55,730 nucleotides of DNA. Source: Gammaproteobacteria bacterium. Lineage in GTDB: Bacteria; Pseudomonadota; Gammaproteobacteria; HK1. The stretch spans positions 1-55,730 of the forward strand of contig JAACFO010000012.1 of NCBI GenBank assembly GCA_009937425.1. Reading direction: 5' to 3'. Made by a program: the position numbers and the translations under genes. Positions 34,845 through 43,258 of the stretch are shown piece by piece; position 1 is the stretch's first letter; the number at the start of each line of letters is the position of its first letter. Under the pieces are notes generated by a model that ran no database searches, was not told the origin of the DNA, and saw nothing but the letters and a program-made list of their open reading frames with translations.

Positions 34845-36383
34845 GTGACCCGTCGAACGAGCAGACGATCGAGCTCCCACCGGCGCCCGCCGGCGGGTAC
34901 GACGATTCCACAATTACCCTTCCGGCAACTACGCAATCCCTACCCGCCGGTGGAGATAATCTCCGCCGATGAGCTCGAATCCATTCACGAGGCTTCACTG
35001 GATCTGCTGGAAAGGATCGGCATCAATTTCCTGCTCCCGGAAGCCCGGGACATTCTCGCGGCAGCCGGTGCCGATGTGGAAAAGGACGGTATGCGGGTGC
35101 GCTTCGATCGCGAGCTGGTGATGTCGCACATCGCCCGCATTCCCTCGGAGTTCACTCTGCATGCGCGCAATCCGGAACACTCCCTGATCTTCGGCGGCAA
35201 CACCATCAACTTTTCAGCCGTGGGCAGCCCGCCCAACTGGTCGGATTTGACCAGCGGCCGCCAGCCGGGCACCTACGACGCTTACTGCGACTTTCTGCGC
35301 CTGACCCAGAGCACCAACATCGCGCAGCTGGTGGCCGGTCATTGCGTCGAGCCCATGAACATCGAAACCCCCGTGCGCCATCTGGACGCCACCATGGCGA
35401 TGATCGAGCTCACGGACAAGATCTTCCGCATCTACTCCCTGGGCCGACAGCGTACCCTCGACGTGCTGGCGATGGTGCGCATTCTGTTCGGCATCAACGA
35501 ATCAGAACTCGCGGATAAAGCGCGGGTTTTCACCATGATCAATTCCAACTCGCCGTTGCAGTACGATATTCCCATGCTGTGGGGCATGATCGAGCTCGCG
35601 CGCTGCAAGCAACCCGTGATGATCACGCCCTTCACCCTCGCCGGCGCCATGGCTCCTGTGACCCTGGCCGGTGCGCTGAATCTGCAGAATGCAGAAGCGC
35701 TCGCCGGACTTGCCTTCGTGCAGATGGTCGGGCCCGGTACGCCGATGATGTACGGCGGGTTCACATCCAATGTAGACATGAAAAGCGGATCGCCGGCTTT
35801 TGGTACGCCGGAGTACGTCAAAGCGACCCTCATCGGCGGCCAGCTTGCGCGCCGCTATGGCGTGCCCTACCGCAGTTCCAACGTCAATGCGTCCAACGCG
35901 CCGGATGCCCAGGCCACCTACGAATCCCAAATGTCCATCTGGGCATCGGTGCTCGCCCATGCGAATTTCGTGCATCACGGCCTCGGCTGGCTGGAGGGCG
36001 GGCTGTGCGCGTCCTTCGAGAAGTTCATCATCGACGCGGAGATGCTGCAAGGCATGGCAGAAGTTCTACGACCCGTTTCGGTGACCGCCGCGGATCTTGC
36101 CGTTGACGCCATCGAGGCAGTCGGTCCAGGCGGGCATTTTTTTGGTTCGCCGCACACCATGGAGCGCTACGAGACAGCCTTTTATCAGCCAATGCTCTCC
36201 GATTGGCGAAACTTCGAGAGCTGGCAAGAGAATGGCGCCCTCGACGCCACCCAGCGCGCGCACCGCATTTATCGGCAGCTGCTGAAGAGCTACGAGCAAC
36301 CGCCCCTGGATGCTGCAATAAAAGAGGAGCTCGACACCTTTATCGCCCGGCGCAAACAAGAAGGCGGCGCGCCGATGCAATAA
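34845..36383 (+). CDS. MttB-family corrinoid methyltransferase homologue (non-pyrrolysine)
   Basis: A 512-residue TIM-barrel protein of the trimethylamine methyltransferase family. Typical stretches are IPQLPFRQLRNPYPPVEIIS, FSAVGSPPNWSD, ITPFTLAGAMAPVTLAGAL and GGLCASFEKFIID. There is no in-frame amber codon, so it belongs to the non-pyrrolysine branch, whose characterised members demethylate quaternary amines such as glycine betaine or proline betaine onto a corrinoid protein. No corrinoid protein or activase is nearby. GTG 34845 is the likely start because the family opens with an arginine-rich leader like VTRRTSRRSS; the ribosome site is weak. Confidence 0.85.
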   Translation: MTRRTSRRSSSHRRPPAGTTIPQLPFRQLRNPYPPVEIISADELESIHEASLDLLERIGINFLLPEARDILAAAGADVEKDGMRVRFDRELVMSHIARIPSEFTLHARNPEHSLIFGGNTINFSAVGSPPNWSDLTSGRQPGTYDAYCDFLRLTQSTNIAQLVAGHCVEPMNIETPVRHLDATMAMIELTDKIFRIYSLGRQRTLDVLAMVRILFGINESELADKARVFTMINSNSPLQYDIPMLWGMIELARCKQPVMITPFTLAGAMAPVTLAGALNLQNAEALAGLAFVQMVGPGTPMMYGGFTSNVDMKSGSPAFGTPEYVKATLIGGQLARRYGVPYRSSNVNASNAPDAQATYESQMSIWASVLAHANFVHHGLGWLEGGLCASFEKFIIDAEMLQGMAEVLRPVSVTAADLAVDAIEAVGPGGHFFGSPHTMERYETAFYQPMLSDWRNFESWQENGALDATQRAHRIYRQLLKSYEQPPLDAAIKEELDTFIARRKQEGGAPMQ

Positions 36384-36416
36384 GTCGCTGCAGCGGCTCC
36401 GTCCCGTCGCTTGCAT

Positions 36417-37349
36417 TCACGGCAACTCGTAGTCCACCGGCGTTGCGTGCCAACCGGCCTCATGCTTACGCCAGTACAAATCCCTGATGCGGGTCGTCAG
36501 CGGTCCGGGACGGCCATTGCCATAAACGCGCCCATCAACGCGGGTTACCGGCATGACACCGCCGGCAGTGGATGAAATGAATACTTCGTCGGCGTCACGC
36601 AGTTCATCCGGTGTAATGCTTTTCGATGCGAATGGAATACCCAACTCCTCGCACAGCTCCCGCACCGTTTGACGGGTAATGCCTTCGAGGACCGTGCCAC
36701 CCGGTGTCGTCACGTTTCCCTCATGGACGCGAAAAACATTAAAGCCCGGCCCTTCCGAGAGGTTGCCGTCACTGTCTACCAGCACCGCCGATTCAGCGCC
36801 ACGATCGTATGCCTCGAACAGCGCGTGGGTTAAATCGCCCCAGTGAAAGTTCTTCACGGTTGGATCGACACTGGCCGGGGGGATGCGTGGCACCTTCGAA
36901 ATGATCAGGTGCGCGCCCTCTTTCTGGCGCTCTGGCGAGATAATCCACACGAAGGGGATCGCAAATGCGAAAAACCCATTGCGGCAATCACGGGGATCCC
37001 TGGATCCGGGGACCGGCACGCCTCGCGTGCATATCATTTCCACGTAGGCATCGCGCAACCCGCTGAGTCGCACACAATTCATGAGAAGCGTGCGGATCTC
37101 GCTACGCTCGTAACCCGGATCCAAGCGCAAATGCTCGCAGGAACGTTGGAAGCGATCCAGATGGTCCTCGAGACGGAAGAAGCTCCCTTTCCACACGTGC
37201 ACGACGTCGTAGGTCACATCGGAACGCGTGAATCCCCAGTCCAATAACGGCAGCCGAGCCTGGCCAATTGGCACGAATTCGCCGTCGACGAAGGCCACTC
37301 CGTCGCCGGGTGACTGGACCGTTGCGCCGTGCTGCTCCGTCACTGCCAT
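36417..37349 (-). CDS. Class IV PLP aminotransferase (D-amino acid / branched-chain type)
   Basis: A 310-residue fold-type IV aminotransferase. The PLP-binding lysine lies in PTVKNFHWGDL, the phosphate-binding region in LSEGPGFNVFRV, and ISSTAGGVMPVTRVDGR closes the cofactor site. The group includes D-alanine transaminases, BCATs and (R)-amine transaminases, and the substrate-side motif does not decide among them. It is monocistronic and converges with the MttB-family gene. Confidence 0.88.
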   Translation of the reverse strand: MAVTEQHGATVQSPGDGVAFVDGEFVPIGQARLPLLDWGFTRSDVTYDVVHVWKGSFFRLEDHLDRFQRSCEHLRLDPGYERSEIRTLLMNCVRLSGLRDAYVEMICTRGVPVPGSRDPRDCRNGFFAFAIPFVWIISPERQKEGAHLIISKVPRIPPASVDPTVKNFHWGDLTHALFEAYDRGAESAVLVDSDGNLSEGPGFNVFRVHEGNVTTPGGTVLEGITRQTVRELCEELGIPFASKSITPDELRDADEVFISSTAGGVMPVTRVDGRVYGNGRPGPLTTRIRDLYWRKHEAGWHATPVDYELP

Positions 37350-37483
37350 TTCTTCGTTGCCTGCGCTAGCGGATATGATAACGGATGTGGTGCAGTGAAA
37401 GGCAGCGGGTCAACTGTAATGGAACCAGGCCGAGGAGCGGACTACTCTTGGCACATCGGCAACAGCAGCTGAGGGTAGAGCAC

Positions 37484-38086
37484 ATGAAGAAATTGACCCC
37501 TTTCGGGCAGCGCGTGCTGGGCGGCCTGTTGCTCTCGGCATCGTTGTTTCTCAGCGCATGCGGCGGCAGCACAGCGCTGATCAAGCACTGCTGCTATGAC
37601 GGGGATGCGGCGCTGGTGCATATCGATCAGGTGCAGTTTGTCGCCCCCGATGGCAGCACCTCCAACTTCGCCGACATTTACCCTGACTACACACCCCAGG
37701 ACAGTTTTGCCACCAAGTCCTTCCCATTCAGAAAGGTCGATTATGCTCTGATCACCTATGACGCGTTGGCCGTGATTCTGCCCTTGTACGATGCCAACGA
37801 GAACAGATTACTCGAAGAACCGGAAATTACCGTCTTGTATCTTCGTGAAGGCGCCCTCGGCATGGGTCACAGTGTGGATCATCTGACCGTGGATGGAAAA
37901 CGCGTGGACGCCATCATGACCTCGCGCTCGGATGTGGGCGGTCTGATGAATTATCTGGATGCGCGCATGGACTCGCTGACGCCCGAAGCGCAGGCGCAAT
38001 TTCGCGATATGGAGCGCGTCGGCCTGGATATCATCCAGCGCGGCAGCGAGGGCGCCGATCGCCAGAACAAGAAAATTACACCGTAA
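37484..38086 (+). CDS. Lipoprotein of unknown function
   Basis: A 200-residue lipoprotein with lipobox FLSAC followed by GGST. The mature chain has a C-C pair (IKHCCYDGD) and a beta-rich domain (VHIDQVQFVAPDG, EPEITVLYLREGALGMGHS), then a helical C-terminus. I do not recognise the family. The ATG at 37484 follows GAGGGTAGAGCAC. The 134-bp gap before it, shared with the divergent aminotransferase, holds no other gene. Confidence 0.75.
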   Translation: MKKLTPFGQRVLGGLLLSASLFLSACGGSTALIKHCCYDGDAALVHIDQVQFVAPDGSTSNFADIYPDYTPQDSFATKSFPFRKVDYALITYDALAVILPLYDANENRLLEEPEITVLYLREGALGMGHSVDHLTVDGKRVDAIMTSRSDVGGLMNYLDARMDSLTPEAQAQFRDMERVGLDIIQRGSEGADRQNKKITP

Positions 38087-38198
38087 TCAATCGGTTAGCC
38101 CTGTCGCATGGAGCCAAGTAGTTGGCGGAGCAAGCACTTCTTGGGCATTTGGACTTTTTGTATCGTATTTCCCGTCAGCACATACAGGAGGGTGCACC

Positions 38199-38375
38199 AT
38201 GGTACGGGAAATTTTCTACACTGCCGTGAAGTACAACGAGGATGGCAATACCCAGCACGCATCGGGTGTGACGCGCCAACCGGACTGGCCCGCGCTCAAG
38301 CGGGAACTCGCGAAACAGGGATTTCGAATCAAGAGCTGGTTTTTGATCGACGAATCGCCGCTGATACCGGTCTAG
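38199..38375 (+). CDS. Small protein (58 residues), paralogue of the one at 19849
   Basis: A short frame with a very strong ribosome site (CAGGAGGGTGCACC before ATG) gives MVREIFYTAVKYNEDGN, then DWPALKRELAKQGF and SWFLIDES. It matches the 57-residue protein at 19849 in W..LK.ELA..GF, a following W and a final acidic turn, and is a similar length. No signal peptide or membrane segment; probably a compact cytoplasmic fold. It ends 12 bp from the convergent dehydrogenase gene. Confidence 0.75.
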   Translation: MVREIFYTAVKYNEDGNTQHASGVTRQPDWPALKRELAKQGFRIKSWFLIDESPLIPV

Positions 38376-38387
38376 CGGTTCGCGCCG

Positions 38388-39641
38388 TCAGCGCTGGAAA
38401 CGGTCGACCCGGTAAGGGCCGAGATCGATATTCGGCGTCCGCCCGGCCACCATATCCGCAATCAGTCGGCCCGTCTTCGGCGCGCTGGTGAGGCCTATGT
38501 GTTGATGTCCGAATGCGTAGTAAATTCCAGCATGGCGTTGTGACGGGCCTATGACGGGGACACTGTCCGGTAACGATGGTCGCTGCCCCATCCACTGGCT
38601 GTAGTCATCAATATTCGCATCCGGAAACAAATCCCTTACCTGGCTGCGCAGCACCTCGGCGCGGCGATAATCGGGCGGAGCATCCAGGCCTGCGAATTCC
38701 GTTGTCCCGGCGAGCCTCAATCCCTCGTCCATGGGTGTGGCAAGAAACTTCCCCTTCGCCGAGCCAACGATGGAACGCAGCTCGACACCGGGGTCGTGCA
38801 GCATGAGATGGTAGCCACGCTCGGCTTCCAACGGCACTGCTTCGCCACATTGTTCAGCGAGCTTTCCCGACCAGGCGCCCGCGGCGATGACGATTTTTTC
38901 GGCCATGATGTCACCGTCATCGGTAGAAAGCCGGACACCACCCCCATCTCGAGGATGTATATCGATGACGTCACGCTGCAGCAGTGTCGCTCCCTGGCGT
39001 TGCGCATAGTCTGCAAGCCCCTTCACCAGCAGCGACGGATTGGTCGTGTGCCCGCAATCATCGATCACCACCGCACAGGGTAGTTCCTCTGACAGCGCCG
39101 GCTCCAGCTCGCGCAGTTCGGCCCCGCGCACGACCCGCGGCTCGACACCGTAGGGCCGCCGCCAGTCCCAGGTGTGTAAGCCTTTGGACAGACTGGCTTC
39201 ATCGGCATATGCATAAACCAGCGGCGCCGGGCGCAGCAGATGGTCGACACCCGCACCTCGCGCCAGATCACGATGTTGCTCCAAGCTATTATTCACCAAA
39301 AAGCTCAACGCACGCGCCGAGGACTGCATGGGTTCCATTCGCCCGGCGCGCAGAAACTTCACCAGCCACGGGAACAGCGTCAGCCAGTAGCTCATGCGAA
39401 TCGTGAGCGCGCCGGCTGGATCGAGCAGCATACCGGGCACTGACCAGAAGAGCCCCGGAAGAGACACCGGCAAACAAGCGTAGCTCGCGAAGACGCCCGC
39501 GTTGCCGGAGGAACAGGCTTCACCGGGAGGCAGCCGGTCGATGATGGTAACCCGGTGACCGTCGCGCAGTAGGTGGACAGCGCAGGCGATGCCAACCACA
39601 CCGGCGCCCAGGACGGTTATGGATTGCGCGTTCTCCTGCAT
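38388..39641 (-). CDS. FAD-dependent D-amino acid dehydrogenase-like oxidoreductase (DadA family)
   Basis: A 417-residue DAO-family flavoprotein. The FAD Rossmann motif is ITVLGAGVVGIACAVHLL; further DadA-like segments are ERGYHLMLHDPG, WMGQRPSLPDSVPVIGPS and YYAFGHQHIGLTSAPKTG. Family members oxidise D-amino acids or sarcosine-like amines and pass electrons to quinones. It starts 10 bp after hpt, so it may be the last gene of the purine operon, although its chemistry points to amino acids. Confidence 0.88.
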   Translation of the reverse strand: MQENAQSITVLGAGVVGIACAVHLLRDGHRVTIIDRLPPGEACSSGNAGVFASYACLPVSLPGLFWSVPGMLLDPAGALTIRMSYWLTLFPWLVKFLRAGRMEPMQSSARALSFLVNNSLEQHRDLARGAGVDHLLRPAPLVYAYADEASLSKGLHTWDWRRPYGVEPRVVRGAELRELEPALSEELPCAVVIDDCGHTTNPSLLVKGLADYAQRQGATLLQRDVIDIHPRDGGGVRLSTDDGDIMAEKIVIAAGAWSGKLAEQCGEAVPLEAERGYHLMLHDPGVELRSIVGSAKGKFLATPMDEGLRLAGTTEFAGLDAPPDYRRAEVLRSQVRDLFPDANIDDYSQWMGQRPSLPDSVPVIGPSQRHAGIYYAFGHQHIGLTSAPKTGRLIADMVAGRTPNIDLGPYRVDRFQR

Positions 39642-39651
39642 CGTCGATCAG

Positions 39652-40188
39652 TCAGGAGGCGGGATTGATCGATGCGATATACGGCAGCGTGCGGTTTTGT
39701 TCGTCATAGTCCAGGCCGTACCCGACCACCCAGGCGTCTGGAATCTCGAAGCCCAGATAGTCGATTTCCGTCTCCACTCTGGCACGGTCCGGTTTGCGTA
39801 CCAGCGCGCATGTCTTGACGGACTCGGGTTTGCGCGCCGCCAGCAGTTCGCCGAGAAAATTCAGCGTGCGGCCCGTGTCGACGATGTCTTCCACCACCAG
39901 CACGTGCTTGCCTTCGATGTTCTTGCGCAGATCCATGACCAGGCGCACGGCGCTGCTCTCCTGGTCGCCGTTGTCATAGCTCGACACGGCCATGAACTCG
40001 ATGCTTCGCGGAATGGTCAGACACCGGGAAAGATCAGCAAGAAAAATGAACGCGCCTTTGAGAACGCCAACGAGAATCAACTCATCGGCTTGCGCGTAAT
40101 CCCTGGAAATTTCCGCGGCCAGCTCCCGCACCCTGCGCTGGATCTCGGCCTCGCTGATCAGAACTTCAAGATCCATTTTCGGCTTCAC
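39652..40188 (-). CDS. hpt: Hypoxanthine phosphoribosyltransferase
   Basis: A 178-residue type I phosphoribosyltransferase that salvages hypoxanthine (and guanine). The PRPP-binding loop is VLVVEDIVDTGRTL; the substrate-side LVGVLKGAFIFLADL and the late DAWVVGYGLDYDEQNR are hallmark Hpt segments. Start is GTG 40188, 3 bp after the BMP gene stop; ATG 40176 is the alternative. Part of the purine uptake operon. Confidence 0.94.
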   Translation of the reverse strand: MKPKMDLEVLISEAEIQRRVRELAAEISRDYAQADELILVGVLKGAFIFLADLSRCLTIPRSIEFMAVSSYDNGDQESSAVRLVMDLRKNIEGKHVLVVEDIVDTGRTLNFLGELLAARKPESVKTCALVRKPDRARVETEIDYLGFEIPDAWVVGYGLDYDEQNRTLPYIASINPAS

Positions 40189-40191
40189 GAG

Positions 40192-41274
40192 CTACTTGGG
40201 CAGCTTGCCCTGCACACCCTGGACGTACCAATCCATCTTCTGCAGATCACCGTCGCTGATAGTCGTGCCGGAGACAATACGTAGCGTACCTCCCTGGTCT
40301 TTGACCGGACCCTGAAACGGATGGAAGCTGGCGTTTCTGATCGCGTCTTCCTTGCCCTGCACCATGACGACCACGTCACGAGGCACAACGGGATTGATCG
40401 GCGCCAGACTCACCATGCCGGCTTTGATACCACCCCAGACATCGCGGGACTGCCAGTTGCCGTCGATCACCTCCCGGGTCATGCGCGTGTAGAAGTCGCC
40501 CCAATGGTGGGTAACGGCCGTGAGGTGTGCCTTGGGGCCGTACTTCGACATATCCGAATGGTAACCCACCGCGTAGACGCCCTTCTCATCCGCCGCCTGC
40601 ACCACCGCCGTCGAGTCCGTATGGTGGGTCAGCACGTCGGCCCCCTGGGTGACGAGCACGTGCGCGGCCTCTCGCTCGCGACCCGGGTCATACCAGGAAT
40701 TGGTCCAGATAACTTTCGTCCGTGCCTCGGGATTGACGCTCTGCATCCCCAGGGTGAAGGCATTGATGCCCATGAGTACCTCGGGGATGGGAAAGGCGGC
40801 CACATAGCCGGCTACATTCGACTTGCTCATTCCGCCTGCCACGATGCCCGCAAGATAACGGCCTTCGTAAAAACGCACGTTATAGGTGCCGACGTTCTTG
40901 GCCCTCTTGTAGCCGGTGGCGTGCTCGAATTTGGTAGCGGGAAAACGCTTGGCAACCTTGATCGTCGGATTCATGTAGCCGAAGGAGGTCGTGAACACGA
41001 GCCCGTAGCCATCGGCGGCGAATTGACGGATGACCCGCTCGGCCTCGGCACCTTCCGGCACGGTTTCGATGAATTTCGTTTCGACCTTTTCCCCCATGGC
41101 CGCCGCCATTTGCCTGCGGCCGCTGTCGTGCTGAAAGGTCCAGCCCGCATCACCGATGGGGCTTACGTATACAAAACCCACCTTCAGGGCTTCGGCGGCC
41201 TGCGCCACCGTCGTGCCGGTCATGGCCGGCATGGCGGCGAGTACCGCCCAGAGCAGGAACGACGATCTTTTCAT
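40192..41274 (-). CDS. BMP-family nucleoside ABC transporter substrate-binding protein
   Basis: A 360-residue periplasmic binding protein (PnrA-like). A signal peptide (residues 1-27, VAQAAEA) is followed by the characteristic opening VGFVYVSPIGDAGWTFQHD, the GYGLVFTTSFGYMN segment and GADVLTHHTDSTA. No lipobox cysteine is seen. GGAGTTTTCGCC precedes the ATG; the longer frame overlaps the permease. The family binds purine nucleosides or related ligands, matching the salvage enzymes in the operon. Confidence 0.92.
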   Translation of the reverse strand: MKRSSFLLWAVLAAMPAMTGTTVAQAAEALKVGFVYVSPIGDAGWTFQHDSGRRQMAAAMGEKVETKFIETVPEGAEAERVIRQFAADGYGLVFTTSFGYMNPTIKVAKRFPATKFEHATGYKRAKNVGTYNVRFYEGRYLAGIVAGGMSKSNVAGYVAAFPIPEVLMGINAFTLGMQSVNPEARTKVIWTNSWYDPGREREAAHVLVTQGADVLTHHTDSTAVVQAADEKGVYAVGYHSDMSKYGPKAHLTAVTHHWGDFYTRMTREVIDGNWQSRDVWGGIKAGMVSLAPINPVVPRDVVVMVQGKEDAIRNASFHPFQGPVKDQGGTLRIVSGTTISDGDLQKMDWYVQGVQGKLPK

Positions 41275-41291
41275 GGCGAAAACTCCGGTGC

Positions 41292-42170
41292 TCAGGCAGC
41301 CGGATGATACGACATTCCCAGGGAAGCGGGTGCATTCAGGCGAATGGTTTTGATATCCCGGGAGATCAGCACCAGCACCACGATGGTGGCGAGATAGGGC
41401 AGCATGGACAGGAGCTGGGATGGTAAGTCGACACCGAGGGCCTGGGCGTGGAACTGAATGATGGTAATTCCACCGAACAGATAAGCTCCCAGCATCACCC
41501 GCAGCGGCCGCCAGGTGGCAAACACCACCAGCGCCAACGAAATCCAGCCGCGCCCTGCGCTCATGGCTTCCACCCACAGGGGGGTGTATACCAGCGCCAG
41601 ATAAGCGCCACCAAGACCCGCCATGGCACCACCGAAAAGCACCGCCAGATAGCGGATCCGGGTCACCGAGTAGCCGATGGCATGGGCCGACGCGGGCGCC
41701 TCGCCGACTCCCCGGAGCACGAGACCATAGCGGGTGCGATACAGAAACCAACTGACCGCCCCGAACATGCCAAAGGACAGGTACATCAGCGGATCCAACG
41801 ACAACAGCAGCGGTTGAATCCCCGTGAGGGCAACGCTGGTGTAGTCGAGGCCGATGTAGGCACTGGCGCCGATCCCGAAGATGGTCAGCGCGAGCCCGGC
41901 CGCCACCTGATTGGCCTGGAACGTCAGGGTCAGCAGCGCGAACAGTCCAGCCATGGCGGCGCCTGCCAGCAGGGCCGCCAGCACGCCCAACCAGAGATTG
42001 CCGCTTTCGGCGGCGACAACGAAGCCGGACACGGCGCCCATCACCATCATGCCTTCCACACCGAGATTGAGGACGCCGGACTTCTCCGCCACCAGCTCAC
42101 CGAGGGCGGCAAACACCAACGGCGTACCTGCACCCAGGGTGGCCAGCGCAATGGCGGCGACGGTCTCCAC
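41292..42170 (-). CDS. Nucleoside ABC transporter permease 2
   Basis: A 292-residue BPD_transp_2 permease with eight or nine helices. Typical stretches are TPLVFAALGELVAEKSGVLN, NLGVEGMMVMGAVSGF and YGLVLRGVGEAPASAHAIG. The start is GTG 42170, sharing its first base with the stop of the upstream permease, so the two are translationally coupled. Confidence 0.92.
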   Translation of the reverse strand: METVAAIALATLGAGTPLVFAALGELVAEKSGVLNLGVEGMMVMGAVSGFVVAAESGNLWLGVLAALLAGAAMAGLFALLTLTFQANQVAAGLALTIFGIGASAYIGLDYTSVALTGIQPLLLSLDPLMYLSFGMFGAVSWFLYRTRYGLVLRGVGEAPASAHAIGYSVTRIRYLAVLFGGAMAGLGGAYLALVYTPLWVEAMSAGRGWISLALVVFATWRPLRVMLGAYLFGGITIIQFHAQALGVDLPSQLLSMLPYLATIVVLVLISRDIKTIRLNAPASLGMSYHPAA

Positions 42171-43258
42171 TATGGTGCGGCCTCCCCCATTGCCGGCACC
42201 CGACGCGGCATCAGGCGCACCCGGAAATTAATGAATAAATCCGCCGCTAACAAAAAGAACAACAGCACACCCTGAAAAATTCCGGTCACCGCCGATGGCA
42301 AACCGAGCTCCATCTGTGCCGATTCGCCACCGAGATAAAGCAGCGACATCAGCAGACTCGCCAGCAGAATGCCGATGGGATGCAGGCGCCCGACGAAGGC
42401 GACGATAATTGCCGCGTAGCCGTAACCCGGCGATACGGATGGCAGCAGCTGGCCGATGGGCCCGGCTACTTCGCAAAGCCCGGCAACTCCCGCCGCGGCT
42501 CCCCCCGACAGCAACCCGATCCAGACCATGCGCTTGCGGTTGAAACCGGCATACAGCGCAGCATCGTCTGCAAGCCCCGCAACACGCATCTGGTAGCCGA
42601 CAAAGCTCTTGCGCACGAACAGCCAGCCGAGCATCACTGCCGCCAGGGCGATGGGCAGGCCCAGGTGCAGCCTGGTGTCGTCGAGGATCACGGGCAGCAT
42701 GGCGGCATCGGGAAACAGACGAGACTCGGGGAAATTGAAGCCTTCGGGATCGCGCCATGGGCCGTGCACCAGGTAGCTGAGAAACAGCACCGCCACATAG
42801 TTCAGCATCAAGCTTACGAGAATTTCGTTGGTATTGAAGCGCGTACGCAAAAACGCCGGAACCGCCGCCCATGCCATGCCGCCCAGAGCGCCCGCGATGA
42901 TGATCGCCGGCAGCAACCAGGCACTTTCGGAACCGTAGTAATAAAGTGCCAATCCACCGCCACAGACGGCGCCGAAAGTCAGTTGTCCCTCGGCACCGAT
43001 GTTCCAGATATTGGAGCGGAAGCCGATGGCGAGTCCCGTGGCAATCAACATCAGCGGTGCTGCCTTGACGCCAAGCTCTCCCAAGCCATAGAGATCGTCG
43101 ATGGGGGCGATGAAAAAGGCGTGGAAAGCATCTGCTGGATTGAGCCCGATGAACACCGAGAACACGATTCCACACACCGCCGTCAGACCCGCTGCGATAA
43201 CGGGAGACAGGTAACGCATGCACGTGGATGCCTGCGGCCGTGCTTCGAGCCTAAGCAC
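42170..43258 (-). CDS. Nucleoside ABC transporter permease 1
   Basis: A 362-residue partner permease. FRSNIWNIGAEGQLTFGAV and NTNEILVSLMLNYVAVLFL are family signatures. GTG 43258 has GAGGAGCGAGA upstream and overlaps the ATPase gene by 8 bp; an ATG 13 codons later (43219) lacks a ribosome site. Confidence 0.92.
   Translation of the reverse strand: MLRLEARPQASTCMRYLSPVIAAGLTAVCGIVFSVFIGLNPADAFHAFFIAPIDDLYGLGELGVKAAPLMLIATGLAIGFRSNIWNIGAEGQLTFGAVCGGGLALYYYGSESAWLLPAIIIAGALGGMAWAAVPAFLRTRFNTNEILVSLMLNYVAVLFLSYLVHGPWRDPEGFNFPESRLFPDAAMLPVILDDTRLHLGLPIALAAVMLGWLFVRKSFVGYQMRVAGLADDAALYAGFNRKRMVWIGLLSGGAAAGVAGLCEVAGPIGQLLPSVSPGYGYAAIIVAFVGRLHPIGILLASLLMSLLYLGGESAQMELGLPSAVTGIFQGVLLFFLLAADLFINFRVRLMPRRVPAMGEAAP

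Noticed and set aside
34845..36383. Pyrrolysine-containing trimethylamine methyltransferase
   Set aside because: The frame has no internal amber codon.
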